This document shows positions 1 to 10,085 of a stretch of 64,000 bases of DNA, one piece after another. The translations under genes were made by a program, and so were the position numbers. Origin of the DNA: Ascidia mentula (Eukaryota > Chordata > Ascidiacea > Phlebobranchia > Ascidiidae); contig OX387202.1 of assembly GCA_947561715.1 (NCBI GenBank), positions 4,725,001 to 4,789,000 of the forward strand, given 5' to 3'. Within the stretch, counting starts at the first letter, position 1. Every line of letters starts with the position of its first letter. The notes beneath the pieces were generated by a model, which made no database searches, was not told where the DNA came from, and saw only the letters and a program-made list of their open reading frames with translations.

Positions 1-857
1 AATCAGGTAATTCTAAATCTGTAGTTTGACGAATTAGAGCAAAATGTGCCCCTATCTAAGTTGGAAAAACTAAGTAAAATATTAGTTCTACTCCAATTTG
101 CGGTTTTATCAAAACTGTTGATGTGTTCAACGCCTTTTTTATTCGGGACGATTTTTCACCAAAACCGGTGAATTGTATTTTCTAGTTTAAACAGCACGAA
201 ACTTTAAACTGAATTGTTTTTATGCTGGTAATTCTAATTTAAGAATAACCTTCTAATTTTTCATTTAATTTTAATTCTAATCTAATTTAAAAACGCCTCA
301 ATAAAACCATTGTTTACCCTTGCTTCTGCTTGTAGCTCGAAAATTACCTTTTAGTGCATGCATAGGCGTAGAGTTTTGCCCATCAACGGGGGTGCGGTGA
401 AGAAAAATTAATGCCGTTAGAAGGTCGTTTGCACGCTATAATATACAAGTTAAAGCGTCGTCTATGTTAACAATGTGTTTGGCCGACAAAAACTGGACGA
501 AGCCTGGTTTTCTTCCATCTACACGTTCGTCACCAACGTAATTGTAGGTCGCGAAACTGCGTGTTAAGTACTTTTATGAGTGTAATCAGAAAAGAAATGC
601 GCCTTCATCAAAGAAACGCGATGCGATTGTGTGCTTAAATTTAAAAAAAGGTTGGGGGTGCGCTGTACAAGCCGTACTCCAGGCCAGTGAGTGCATGTGT
701 TATTATTTAAATGGTTTTATGCATCACATAGCAATTTTTAGAAACATTATTTATTCTAGCTAACCATTTGCTTCGGAAAGTGTTAAAAAAATTGTTTATT
801 TTAATTGACTTTAGACTTGCTTATTTAGTACACAAGGAAAGTCTGTACAGCAACAAG
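1..857. other. Upstream region of SEC63
   Basis: No coding region is supported here. A 3' splice acceptor (pyrimidine-rich then CTAG) lies at 751-759, about 100 bases before the SEC63 ATG, so the mature 5' end may begin near 760 by cis- or trans-splicing. I see no clear TATA box and no recognisable repeat. Confidence 0.4.
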
Positions 858-3059
858 ATGGCACAACAGATTTCCTATGATGAAAAAGGCTCCACTTTTT
901 TATACTTTCTGCTTTCATTTTTTGCAATGATTCTTATTCCCCTGACTTACCTGATGTGGCCAAAAACATTAAAGGAAGAAGAAAGACAAGTTTGGAGCCA
1001 GCGTGATATTCATGGCAAAAGCAAATGGTACAAGAAAAAGCAGGAAGAATTACGAAGAAAGAAATCGAAACCTAGCATTAGAAAAATTCTTCTTGTCTTG
1101 GCTTGGATTGGCTTTTTGTGGTTGGTGTATAAAGTTTCAACCATTGAAAATGACCACATAGAATATAATCCTTATGAGGTTTTGGGTGTTAGCGAAGATG
1201 CAGGAAAAAGTGAGCTGAAAAAAGTTTACTATCAACTTTCCAAAGAAAACCATCCTGATAAAGGCGGAGATCCTGAAAAGTTCATGAGAATCCGAAAAGC
1301 TTACGAAGCACTCACCGATGAAGAAACAATGCAGAATTGGCGTGAATACGGCAACCCCGATGGTCCCCAGGCCATGGAGTTTGGAATAGCTTTGCCCAAA
1401 TGGATTGTTGAAACCCAAAACTCTTTTGTTGTTTTAAGCATTTATATGTTTCTATTCATGATAGCATTGCCTTTGGTGGTTGGAATTTGGTGGAATCGGT
1501 CCATCAAGTACACTAAAGAACAGGTTTTGCTTGACACAACCCAGCTGTTTTATCACTACATCAACAAGACCCCCACTATGAACCTGAAACGTGCCTTGAT
1601 GATATTTTCTGGTTCCTTTGAATTTAGCCATGACCATAACACGGAAGTGAGGCCTCCATCGAGAGAGGATAATGAAGATATTCCCGACCTAATCAGTGAA
1701 TTAGAGCACGACTTTAACATTGTGGAAAATGCCAAGGACAGGCCATTTAACTTTCCATATAGCGTCAAGTCTAGGGTTCTTATTTACAGCCACCTTTGCA
1801 GGTTGGACATCAACTCCGCTATTATCCAAAAAGACGTTGACTATGTACTGCGGAAAAGTCCTCTTTTGATTCAGGAAATGGTAAATTGCATCGCACAACT
1901 TACCACCATGGCACACTGGAACAAAGCTAATCTACCAAGATTGGAAACCCTAGAAAATGTTATGAAACTAGCCCCTATGATGGTACAAGGATTAAGAGAC
2001 AACAAATCATCTCTTCTCCAGTTGCCTTATTTCAACGATGAGTTTGTAAAATTTTGCTACCAGCACAAGCGACAGTCTGTCCGTGGGCTAAGAAGCCTTG
2101 TCGAATTACGTGAAAGTGATCGTCGACAGATGTTAAGAAGAATGGGTGACGAGGAATATGACACTATGCTCTCTGTCCTACGTTCCTTTCCACTGGTAGA
2201 TCTGGATGTAACCACCCAAGTTATAGATGATGAAGAGGCTCACGTCATTACAGCCGGTGCCATTGTCACAGTTACAGTCTCCATGAAACGACGATGTCTT
2301 GGAGACCTTCAAGAACTTGATGCCAGTCCCGAAGTTGAAGTGGTGGATGAAGAAGAACAGGAGTTGCAAGAAAAGCAGCCCAAGTTGAAAGCATGGCAAA
2401 AACAAGGAAAGAAGAAAAAGGTAATGAAGAAAAAGAAACCAGCAAAAGGTGCAAAGAAACCAGTGAAGAAGTTGGAGAAAAAGGCTGAGGAAACTAATGG
2501 TCCTGTTACGGAAGTTCCAATGAAGAACAAAGAGGAAGCAGATACATCTGGAAGTGACTCTGAAAGATCTGACTCGGACTCAGAACCAGAACATAATGAT
2601 GAGAAGGATGATAGAGAATGGCAGGCAATGCAGTCCTCCTACAGAAGGAAAGAAAAAGTTGCCCTTGAAGTAAAAGATAAAAAAACTCACACCGTCTATG
2701 CCCCTTATATGCCCGTAGAAAAACAAGAGTGGTGGTGGTTGTATGTTTGTGATCGTAAAAAGCATCTTCTTCTAACTTCTCCAGTGCTGGTGACAAATCT
2801 CCGCGAAGAAGAGGAAACTGAATTAAAGTTCCCGGCCCCAACAAAACCAGGACGATACACTTACACGGTTTGGCTGAGATCCGATTCATATTTCGAGTGT
2901 GACCAAAAATTTGATTTGAAGTTGGACGTAAAGGAGGCAAAACCAGTGATCGAGGATCATCCACAGTGGAATATTTCTGGTGATGAAGGAGATGGAAATG
3001 CTGATGAGAGTGAAGATGAGGGAATTTCATCAGAGGAACAATCATCATCAGAAGAATAA
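858..3059 (+). CDS. SEC63: SEC63 homologue, ER translocon J-protein
   Basis: Encodes 733 residues, close to the roughly 760 of vertebrate SEC63. It is an ER membrane protein that recruits BiP to the Sec61 channel through a lumenal J domain. Visible parts in order: TM1 (about 13-33), TM2 (about 76-93), J domain with HPD at 132-134 followed by KGG, TM3 (about 190-210) ending in GIWW, the Sec63/Brl region with LLQLP, a lysine-rich linker, a C-terminal beta domain with KQEWWWLY and ELKFPAP, and an acidic Ser/Glu tail. The ATG at 858 is chosen because MAQQ aligns with the known N terminus; the frame is open further upstream but only non-ATG starts lie there. The coding region has no intron, unlike vertebrate SEC63. 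A polyA signal AATAAA lies at 3566-3571. Identity is very secure. Confidence 0.97.
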   Translation: MAQQISYDEKGSTFLYFLLSFFAMILIPLTYLMWPKTLKEEERQVWSQRDIHGKSKWYKKKQEELRRKKSKPSIRKILLVLAWIGFLWLVYKVSTIENDHIEYNPYEVLGVSEDAGKSELKKVYYQLSKENHPDKGGDPEKFMRIRKAYEALTDEETMQNWREYGNPDGPQAMEFGIALPKWIVETQNSFVVLSIYMFLFMIALPLVVGIWWNRSIKYTKEQVLLDTTQLFYHYINKTPTMNLKRALMIFSGSFEFSHDHNTEVRPPSREDNEDIPDLISELEHDFNIVENAKDRPFNFPYSVKSRVLIYSHLCRLDINSAIIQKDVDYVLRKSPLLIQEMVNCIAQLTTMAHWNKANLPRLETLENVMKLAPMMVQGLRDNKSSLLQLPYFNDEFVKFCYQHKRQSVRGLRSLVELRESDRRQMLRRMGDEEYDTMLSVLRSFPLVDLDVTTQVIDDEEAHVITAGAIVTVTVSMKRRCLGDLQELDASPEVEVVDEEEQELQEKQPKLKAWQKQGKKKKVMKKKKPAKGAKKPVKKLEKKAEETNGPVTEVPMKNKEEADTSGSDSERSDSDSEPEHNDEKDDREWQAMQSSYRRKEKVALEVKDKKTHTVYAPYMPVEKQEWWWLYVCDRKKHLLLTSPVLVTNLREEEETELKFPAPTKPGRYTYTVWLRSDSYFECDQKFDLKLDVKEAKPVIEDHPQWNISGDEGDGNADESEDEGISSEEQSSSEE

Positions 3060-5015
3060 AAAACTCTTTGTTTCATTTGGGAATGGGAGAAATTTCACTG
3101 TTACTTTTTTGAACTTTGCATAGTATATGTGTGCACATTAATTGTTTTGTCCATTTTTGCAGAATGTGAAAAATTTTTGCTGCGGTTTGTGTATTTATCG
3201 AGTTGAATTTTTGTGAGGGGTTCGTCAAAATAAGAACTATTATTTTAAACAACCAACTGAACCATGTGCAATCTTTTTGTGTACGGTAAGAATGTGTTCA
3301 ATGAAACACTTGTAATAAGCTTATCACAGTTGCAAATTTACAAACAATAGAATTCTGTTTACGATTATGTTTAGTTTCTTTGAAGTTTTGCAAAATTTAC
3401 CTGTTTGAGAATAGCCCACACTTTTTAAGTGCTTGTGTCCATTTAAATGCACCCGAGTTTTGACAATTATGCAACACCATGCTTTGTATGCTGCTCTGTT
3501 CAGTTTTGATGTTTATATCAACTTGTTGTACTTTTGCGCATGTTTGGAGAACAGAAAATAGGGTGAATAAAGATGAAGTGACAATATTTTTTGGTTAATT
3601 TATTTTTTTAATATAAATGCAAACAAAACTTACTAAAAGTCAAATGTGAAAATATCAAAATAAGGATGTCAATAGCCATGAAAACAAAATTACAGGAGCA
3701 CAAAACTACAATGATAATTCAGTCAGGTGCACAATTTTGTCTTCAAAAAAACATAAGATGACGGCGTTTAATCTCGGTATTGAACTTTATGATAGCTCAA
3801 AAAGTTAGTCAGACAGACACATAAAGTACCAAGACAATTTTCCAAAAAATCTCATTTTGTGACACAGTGAGCTTTTAGCCCGCAGCCCAAGCTGCCAGAC
3901 AGGAAAACAGCTGATTTGAGTGACGTATAAAGCGACCACGTGGCTTACAGCGGCAAGGCAGCAATACTGCGTTGCGTATTATGACGCTTTGCACAAGCAT
4001 TTGCCAGGATGAGTTGCTTCCCGGCATATGTTGTTGCAGCATAGTGGTTCCCAACTTACATGAAGCAGTAACGTACTCATGCCTGACGAAATGTTACGAC
4101 GACGTTAACCCTTTTGAGACATTTGTAGTGTTGACTGTATTTTCACAGACAATATTCGCTTGCGTTATACAAAAAAAATGTTTTATCAGTGTAACAGCAT
4201 ACGTACGCATAAAACAAATTCGACGCGTAACACCTAGCTGAGTGTTATAAAGTAACCTAGGGGATGAAGTAACAAACATTTTGAGATCGCTTACGATTTT
4301 TCAAATTCGACTATATTTGCTATAATCACGTAAAGGTGCTCGCGTACCACCTGGAATGCCGTCGCGTACCACTAGTGGTACCACGCGTACCATTGGTTGG
4401 GAAACACTGTTGTAGCATATTGTGATGAAGACTTTTGGGTGCGAAACACTTTATTTTTATTTTAGAATACTGCTGATGGTTTGTTCGATAATCGATTACT
4501 TGGTTCATGTAGAATAAATCAACTTGTTGAGTATTATGATAAAATTGTTGATTTTGAACAAACATTGCCATTTAATATTGCCTAGGTCTATGTAAAATGA
4601 AGAAAAAAAATTTTTGCTTTGTTTATTTCGATAGGCGGTAAATGCTACACAAAAACACATCTGTAAATGTGGAAATCAATAAAGTTCATTAGCACTCCAG
4701 CCAAGCTAATGTTTAGGCCTACCTGACGCAAATACCTGATATTTATTAGACCCCAGTTTAATGTTTCCAAGCGAACGCCAACTAAAGCACAATATTTATT
4801 ATATATGTTTTATTTACCGGCAATTCAAATCAAATAGAGCATACATGGAGATTAAGTATTACTGATATGGACTGTCCTATATGATATAGTGATAGGATAT
4901 CGTAGTTGTTTTCGTCGCAACACCCCAACGTTCAAAAACACCAAAAAGTATAGGAGAAATAAAATACCAGACAAGAACCAAGCATTGCAGGGGTATGAAA
5001 TAGACATGAACTATT
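3060..5015. other. Convergent 3' region between SEC63 and the pseudokinase gene
   Basis: Holds the SEC63 3' UTR up to about 3590, a hAT-type MITE (4042-4409), and the 3' flank of the minus-strand pseudokinase gene, with a minus-strand AATAAA near 4795-4800. No other gene is visible. Confidence 0.5.
4042..4409. mobile_element. hAT-type MITE with 8-bp target duplication
   Basis: The left end TAGTGGTTCCCAACTT and the right end, whose reverse complement is CAGTGTTTCCCAACCA, form imperfect terminal inverted repeats of about 16 bp. The 8-bp flanks TTGCAGCA (4034-4041) and TTGTAGCA (4410-4417) differ at one base, as expected for an aged hAT target-site duplication. The right subterminal part carries several CGCGTACCA repeats. 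It is too short to encode a transposase, so it is non-autonomous. Confidence 0.8.
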
Positions 5016-7432
5016 TTATCCGAAGAAAGCTTGAACTCCAATGGAAATAAGGACCACGAAAACAACAAAAAGAACGATGATCCAGTTCCGTAACCCTGAG
5101 AACATGTAACTGAGGTGTAATGTACAGAACGCCATATGTAAGTGTAAGTGAAACCGTATCTGTAGCTTCAAATTTCGATGTTTTGCGTCCTTTGTTTATG
5201 TTTGGAACGTCATACCTGATAAGTTATTTGAAATCCTACGTAATATGTTGGATGTTTGAGGATTGTCTGGAACTTCTTCATTTGTGGATGCTTCTGTAAC
5301 TGAAATTTACAAGATTTTGAGGAATGCCATTTTCTTTCTCAAAAAACTTAGCATGGAAAAATAAATCTAATATTAGCTCCAGGTTGGACATGTCAGGTCT
5401 CATCAGTGCAGGTGGTGTTGCTTGCACCAGGTGCACTGATTCATTGATCGTATATCAGTGTATCTGGACAGAGACTATTCCACTTTGTTGCTCGTCGAAC
5501 CGTAAGGCACCAAACTAGGTATGAAGTACTGTAGTACATACTGTGGCCAAGCAACTGCTTGGGCCACCAATACTGTCGTCAGTCACCAGTTGCACTGATG
5601 ATACGGATAGGTCGAAACAGTGCATACCTGTCTGGAGCTTACTGATAATTATTGGTTCATTGCTTGTACTTCCTAATAGAATTGTGTCTACCCGTGGTTA
5701 CCAGTTTCTATGTTGGTTTGTTCACTTTGTGTTATTCCGTCCACCGTTTCACAAGTTGAGTCGGTGCCAGGGTGAACTCGTCCAGGCTCTGAAGGTTGAC
5801 GCTGGGTTTCTAAACCAGATTATTTCGTTTTTTTTGGTTTTAAAAATGGTAAATAGATATGGTCACTCATGCAAACATTGGTAGAGTGCATGGCTTTAGA
5901 ATAAATCTGTATTTTATGTTTGGAAAATTTGGTAGTTTAGTTGAGTTTAGAAAAAACAAACCTGAATCACTAATGCCGGGAATTGCGACGTCAACTTCCA
6001 CATCTCGGTGGTCCAAGTTTTGCGCAGAAGGATTTCCGTCACCCATCTCTGATTGAAAACACATATTTTTCTCGGCTATTTAAGAAGAACAAATTATCAA
6101 CAAACCTCCAAAAGTGTTCGTTTGCGTGGAATACAAAGAAAGAGGGTGGGTGTACATTTCTCGCTTGGGGCATTCTAAGCCCATTTCCTCAACAACAACA
6201 CGTCGTTGTTCATCGATAGTTTCTGTGTTTAGCTGTGCGAAAATTTTCTGCAACTTCTCGCTCGTTTCAGTCATGGTTGGTCGTTTTCTGGGATCTTGTT
6301 GCCAGCAGTTCATCATCATTTCTTCAAGCGAATCCACGATTGAAGTTTCATCGATGGTTAGAGTTGTTTTCAACGTTTGTATCTCGTTACAGTCCGGCCG
6401 GCCACCGCTTATGATGAAGTTTTTGAAGTCATCCTTGTTCGTTACTTGTGGCTCCCGGCGGGTTAGAAATATGTAGATTATCAACGCAAAACTATAAACA
6501 TCAAGTTGTTTATCGTCAACTAAAGTTGGGTCTTGCATTTTTTCCGGCGCACAAAAGTATGTGGCTAACTCAAACTCGTTCCCTTTGCTGCCACCAAGTG
6601 TGTCTAACTCACTAGCGCCAAAACTGATAAACTTGCAGGTCAGATTATGAGTAATCATGAACTGCTCTGTTGTAATGTTACCGTAAACCGAATTGTTAAG
6701 TTTTACAGTCTGGCGAAACGCAAGTGCTTTTGCCACATCAGTTAACAACTGAACCCGCAACGATACAGGTAGACGTACAGATTTGTTTGACAGAAGCCGT
6801 GTTAGGGTACCTCCATAACAATGTTCGACAACAACTCCTAATGATAATCCCCATTTGACCAATCCAAAGATACAAACGATGTTCTCATGTTTGCGTTCCT
6901 GGATCACTTTTAGATCGGAAATTAGTCTGAAAAACAAATAAAACAGGGGAATTCCCTCTTTGTAAATATGCATTGAAACTTATGGTCTTTACTTATTTTC
7001 CTTGGCCTTAAAATCATGAGTGTTTCCACTTCTTGAAACGACTTTAATGACGACAAATTTTTCAGATACTTGATCAATACCAAAAAGAATGTGTCTAACT
7101 AGCTTGCTTGATTCGCAATCGCATAAGATATTTTTCGGGTCGAACTCTTTTAACTGCATGACCACACAAACACTACGGATAATGCTGTAATAGCTGTTTC
7201 CTGGACTAGCCGCAATCGATTCTGTTGAATGCCTTAATTCGTCGTTGGAAATATTGTATTCGACTTGATTTTCCAGTGCGAGGCAAACATAATGGGTTTT
7301 AATACTTCTGCTGCCTCCAAACCACAACAACTTACAACTACTTTCATTGTCCATTGTGACGTAAACAATAAGTGGAATACATGCTTTGTTCAGTTGTTGA
7401 GTCTCTTTACACATTCTGTAAATTGATATCAT
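5016..7432 (-). CDS. Tail-anchored RIPK/TKL-like pseudokinase
   Basis: Proposed exons (minus): 7432-6993, 6926-6106, 6048-5962, 5809-5702, 5672-5628, 5299-5216, 5095-5016; 1665 nt, 554 residues, all phases closing. After a 115-residue N-terminal part with no domain I recognise comes a kinase fold. The beta-3 lysine is kept (VVIK, K130) and HENIV, CAPEK and DVYSF are clear. The catalytic loop HRD is replaced by YGN (228-230) and DFG by SFG (248-250), so phosphotransfer is unlikely. Four short exons follow, all phase 1-1, coding for a Ser/Thr/Glu-rich linker. The last exon ends in RNWIIVLFVVFVVLISIG, a hydrophobic helix a few residues from the stop, the layout of a tail anchor. Start is either M1 or M7 (7412-7414), the latter just after an acceptor-like TTTACAG. 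The family is inferred; further small exons may lie in 5300-5627. Confidence 0.7.
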
Positions 7433-9137
7433 TCTTTTGTTGGGAGCCGACAGAATGGCGACAAATTAACTTTTTTTCCCCAAAGGATACATTGGCTTAA
7501 ACTTACAGTTTACTGTTCAAATAGGGCTGAACGAAGAAAAGTGTGTGCATTATTTTAATATGACTATAGTTTTCACAAAAGCTGCATTTGTCTAAACAAA
7601 TATGCTTAGTAAATATGTCACTTCATGGAATGTGTAGATTGATCACAGTTCAAAGCAAGTAGCTAATTACCCATGCGCCAATATTAAATAGTCTTTGTGC
7701 CTTGAATCGTTTAGATAGACAACTCCCTAATTCTTTGGTGCGAAACACAGACAACTGAAATGAATCACATAAGGTTTGAAAGTTTAACGCAAATCGCTTG
7801 GCGCGCGCGGTTAAAAACATCCGTCGGTTTCAATGTTTACAAAACTTTGTAGGAAAGTCTTCAGATCACGAACGAAACTACTGTGGTTTCACATGCGTAA
7901 CTAACATGTGTGTTGTGGGTGCATGGCTTGGAAAATATGGTTTCGGTTGTGGAAAACGAAACTGTTGCTGATAAAAATAACTGTATGTCGGCATTGAAAA
8001 GTAATCAGCAGTTTTGATTTCTTTCTCGGTTTAGCTTCTAAAGTTTGAATATTTTTGCACGATAACTGGATCAACGCTTTCGGAACGTGACAGCTGAAAA
8101 TAGCTGTGTTAAAGGCAAGAACGACAAGTTCAATAATCCAAAGTTGCTTTTTGAAAATTGAGCTTTATGACTAATTGTTATATATGTATAACGTACATAG
8201 GCTATGATCTTGATGGCATATTGTAAGTATTAAGAACCGCTGGTATAAAGGATGTCTTCTCGGTTGCATCGTAACCGTTCCTGGTGAATTTGAAAATTTG
8301 AAAAGTGGAGAATACTTAGAACGACACAATGCGACCCGCGCGCCATTCAGCTTTTATCATGCATTCTAATTGACGTCAGAACTTTCAACCAAGGTGTACG
8401 TAAGCACTTCACAACGAAGGTATAGACAACCGTGACCAAAACATTTGCCTTTGCCCTCCATGTTTACGCAATACAATAACTTGACGTTTGTTAAACTTCG
8501 TGACAAAAGAGATGATTATTACGTAGCTATTGCTTCAAATATCAATCAGTTTTACATTTCAATTAATAGAACATTTGTATCTCTACCATATATAACATTA
8601 CATGTAAGATTATCTAATTTCGTAAAACACTAAATTAAGTCCTAATAATATAAAACTACAAAATAACTTCTTATACAAATAAACACAAATTTATTCTAAA
8701 CTTATCGGAAGCCCTTGTTTTAACTCGAAATTTATTCTTGGCGGTGGTGGATAGAGAGTAGCCGTATTCAAATTCTCGCGTCGTGCCGATCATTGCTATT
8801 AATAATCAACAACAATCGACTAAACTGTAGCTTAACGCAGCGTGCGACGCCGAGGCAGAAGTCTTGTCGTGTTGCAGGTCAATCTATAGTCATATAATGG
8901 TCGAAGACGTAGTGATTCGAAAGGTGGCGTTTGCGTTGCAATTTTGCTTTGCTTTTTTTCGTAAGTGGTTGCGTAATTTCGGGTTAGGATATTAAAGACG
9001 AGTCTCTTTTGATGTTCGGAGAATTAAAAAATTCAACTTACAGTAAGAAATTAACTGGTGGTCAGCAAACTTTGAGGACGGAACTTATTTAATTGATATC
9101 AACATTTCCAATATGCGCCTGATGCATTTTTCTTGTG

Positions 9138-9200
9138 GCCGAGTATTGGTTGTTGGAATATTGGCAGACAAGCAGTAGCCGAGTATTGGTTGTTAGAATC
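9138..9200. repeat. Two-copy direct repeat
   Basis: GCCGAGTATTGGTTGTT followed by A or G and GAAT occurs twice, with starts about 40 bases apart. It is a minor local duplication of no evident function. Confidence 0.6.
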
Positions 9201-9815
9201 TAATACGTCAAATTGATTTAGTTCAATGGATTTCAATTGTTCAGTTTCGTATAAAGAGAACTGCAAACTCAAACTGGGTAATAAATTCACAAGCAGCCAA
9301 ACAAGGTAATTGTAAATAAGGGACAAAATTATATCAAGCAAGATTAAAATTAAATGTTGATTCGTTTGGCGAGATTTATTTAAATGCGTGATTATTGTTG
9401 CGTCATTTTCTGTCTGTCACATATATGTAAGTTTCTAAATATGCAACGCAGGAGCGGTGACTATTTAAAGTCACGCTCATGTTTAATTTGCGCGAGGTTG
9501 TTACGTTCCGGAAAGTTTGCATGACAGAAATAGCTTGCACGTGCTGCAACGTATAAATGGACGAGCTTTTCCGGCACCGTATTTATTCTTTACTCGAGCG
9601 TTCGACGTTAATATCGATTGTGAAATTTATAGAAGTGAAAGATAGTAACAGACGATGAAAATATATTTAGTTTTATAACCTTTTATATGCATTTTACTTA
9701 GCGCCAGAGAGGTATTAGCCGCATTGCATTGCTTAATTGGACGAAAAAACATATTTTGTTGTTGTTGTTGCTGGGCGAGAATATTTAACGGAAATTTTAT
9801 TGAAAAGATCCAGCC

Positions 9816-10001
9816 GAGTGGTTCTCAACCTTTTTGACACCCTGTCAGGTCCCGCCAGAACCACTGTATGTCCCCAAAGCATTTGTTTTCGCAACTGCAA
9901 TCTTACTAAAATGCTCACAGATATGAATTATAGCCTACATGTACAAGGTTTATTGAAATATATTGCTATACTCAATAATTGCCTCACTTTAAGAACCACT
10001 G
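9816..10001. mobile_element. Short hAT-type MITE
   Basis: The left end GAGTGGTTCTCAACCTTTTT matches the common hAT terminus. The right end reads CAGTGGTTCTTAAAG on the reverse strand. Flanks ATCCAGCC and ATCTAGCA match at 6 of 8 positions, consistent with an old 8-bp duplication. At 186 bp it cannot code for a transposase. It sits about 85 bases before the start codon of the first PPxY-family gene. Confidence 0.75.
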
Positions 10002-10085
10002 ATCTAGCAGGTGACCTTTTAGTAGATAATCTTAATATATTCATTCTTGCCATGCAGACTTTCAAATAAGCATTTTGTCAACATT

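Larger units (their letters stand above)
7433..10085. other. Divergent intergenic region
   Basis: Lies between the start of the minus-strand pseudokinase gene and the first PPxY-family gene. It contains a small direct repeat (9138-9200), a TATAAATG sequence near 9553 and a hAT-type MITE (9816-10001). No coding exon is supported. Confidence 0.4.

Noticed and set aside
768-857. Upstream extension of the SEC63 frame
   Set aside because: It begins with TTG, not ATG, and the 30 added residues do not match SEC63; the ATG at 858 aligns with the known N terminus.
2506-3048. Long minus-strand open frame opposite SEC63
   Set aside because: It is a shadow of the strongly conserved plus-strand gene and has no protein-like features.
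3972-4241. Plus-strand open frame of 89 codons
   Set aside because: It runs into the hAT-type MITE and shows no domain or exon borders.
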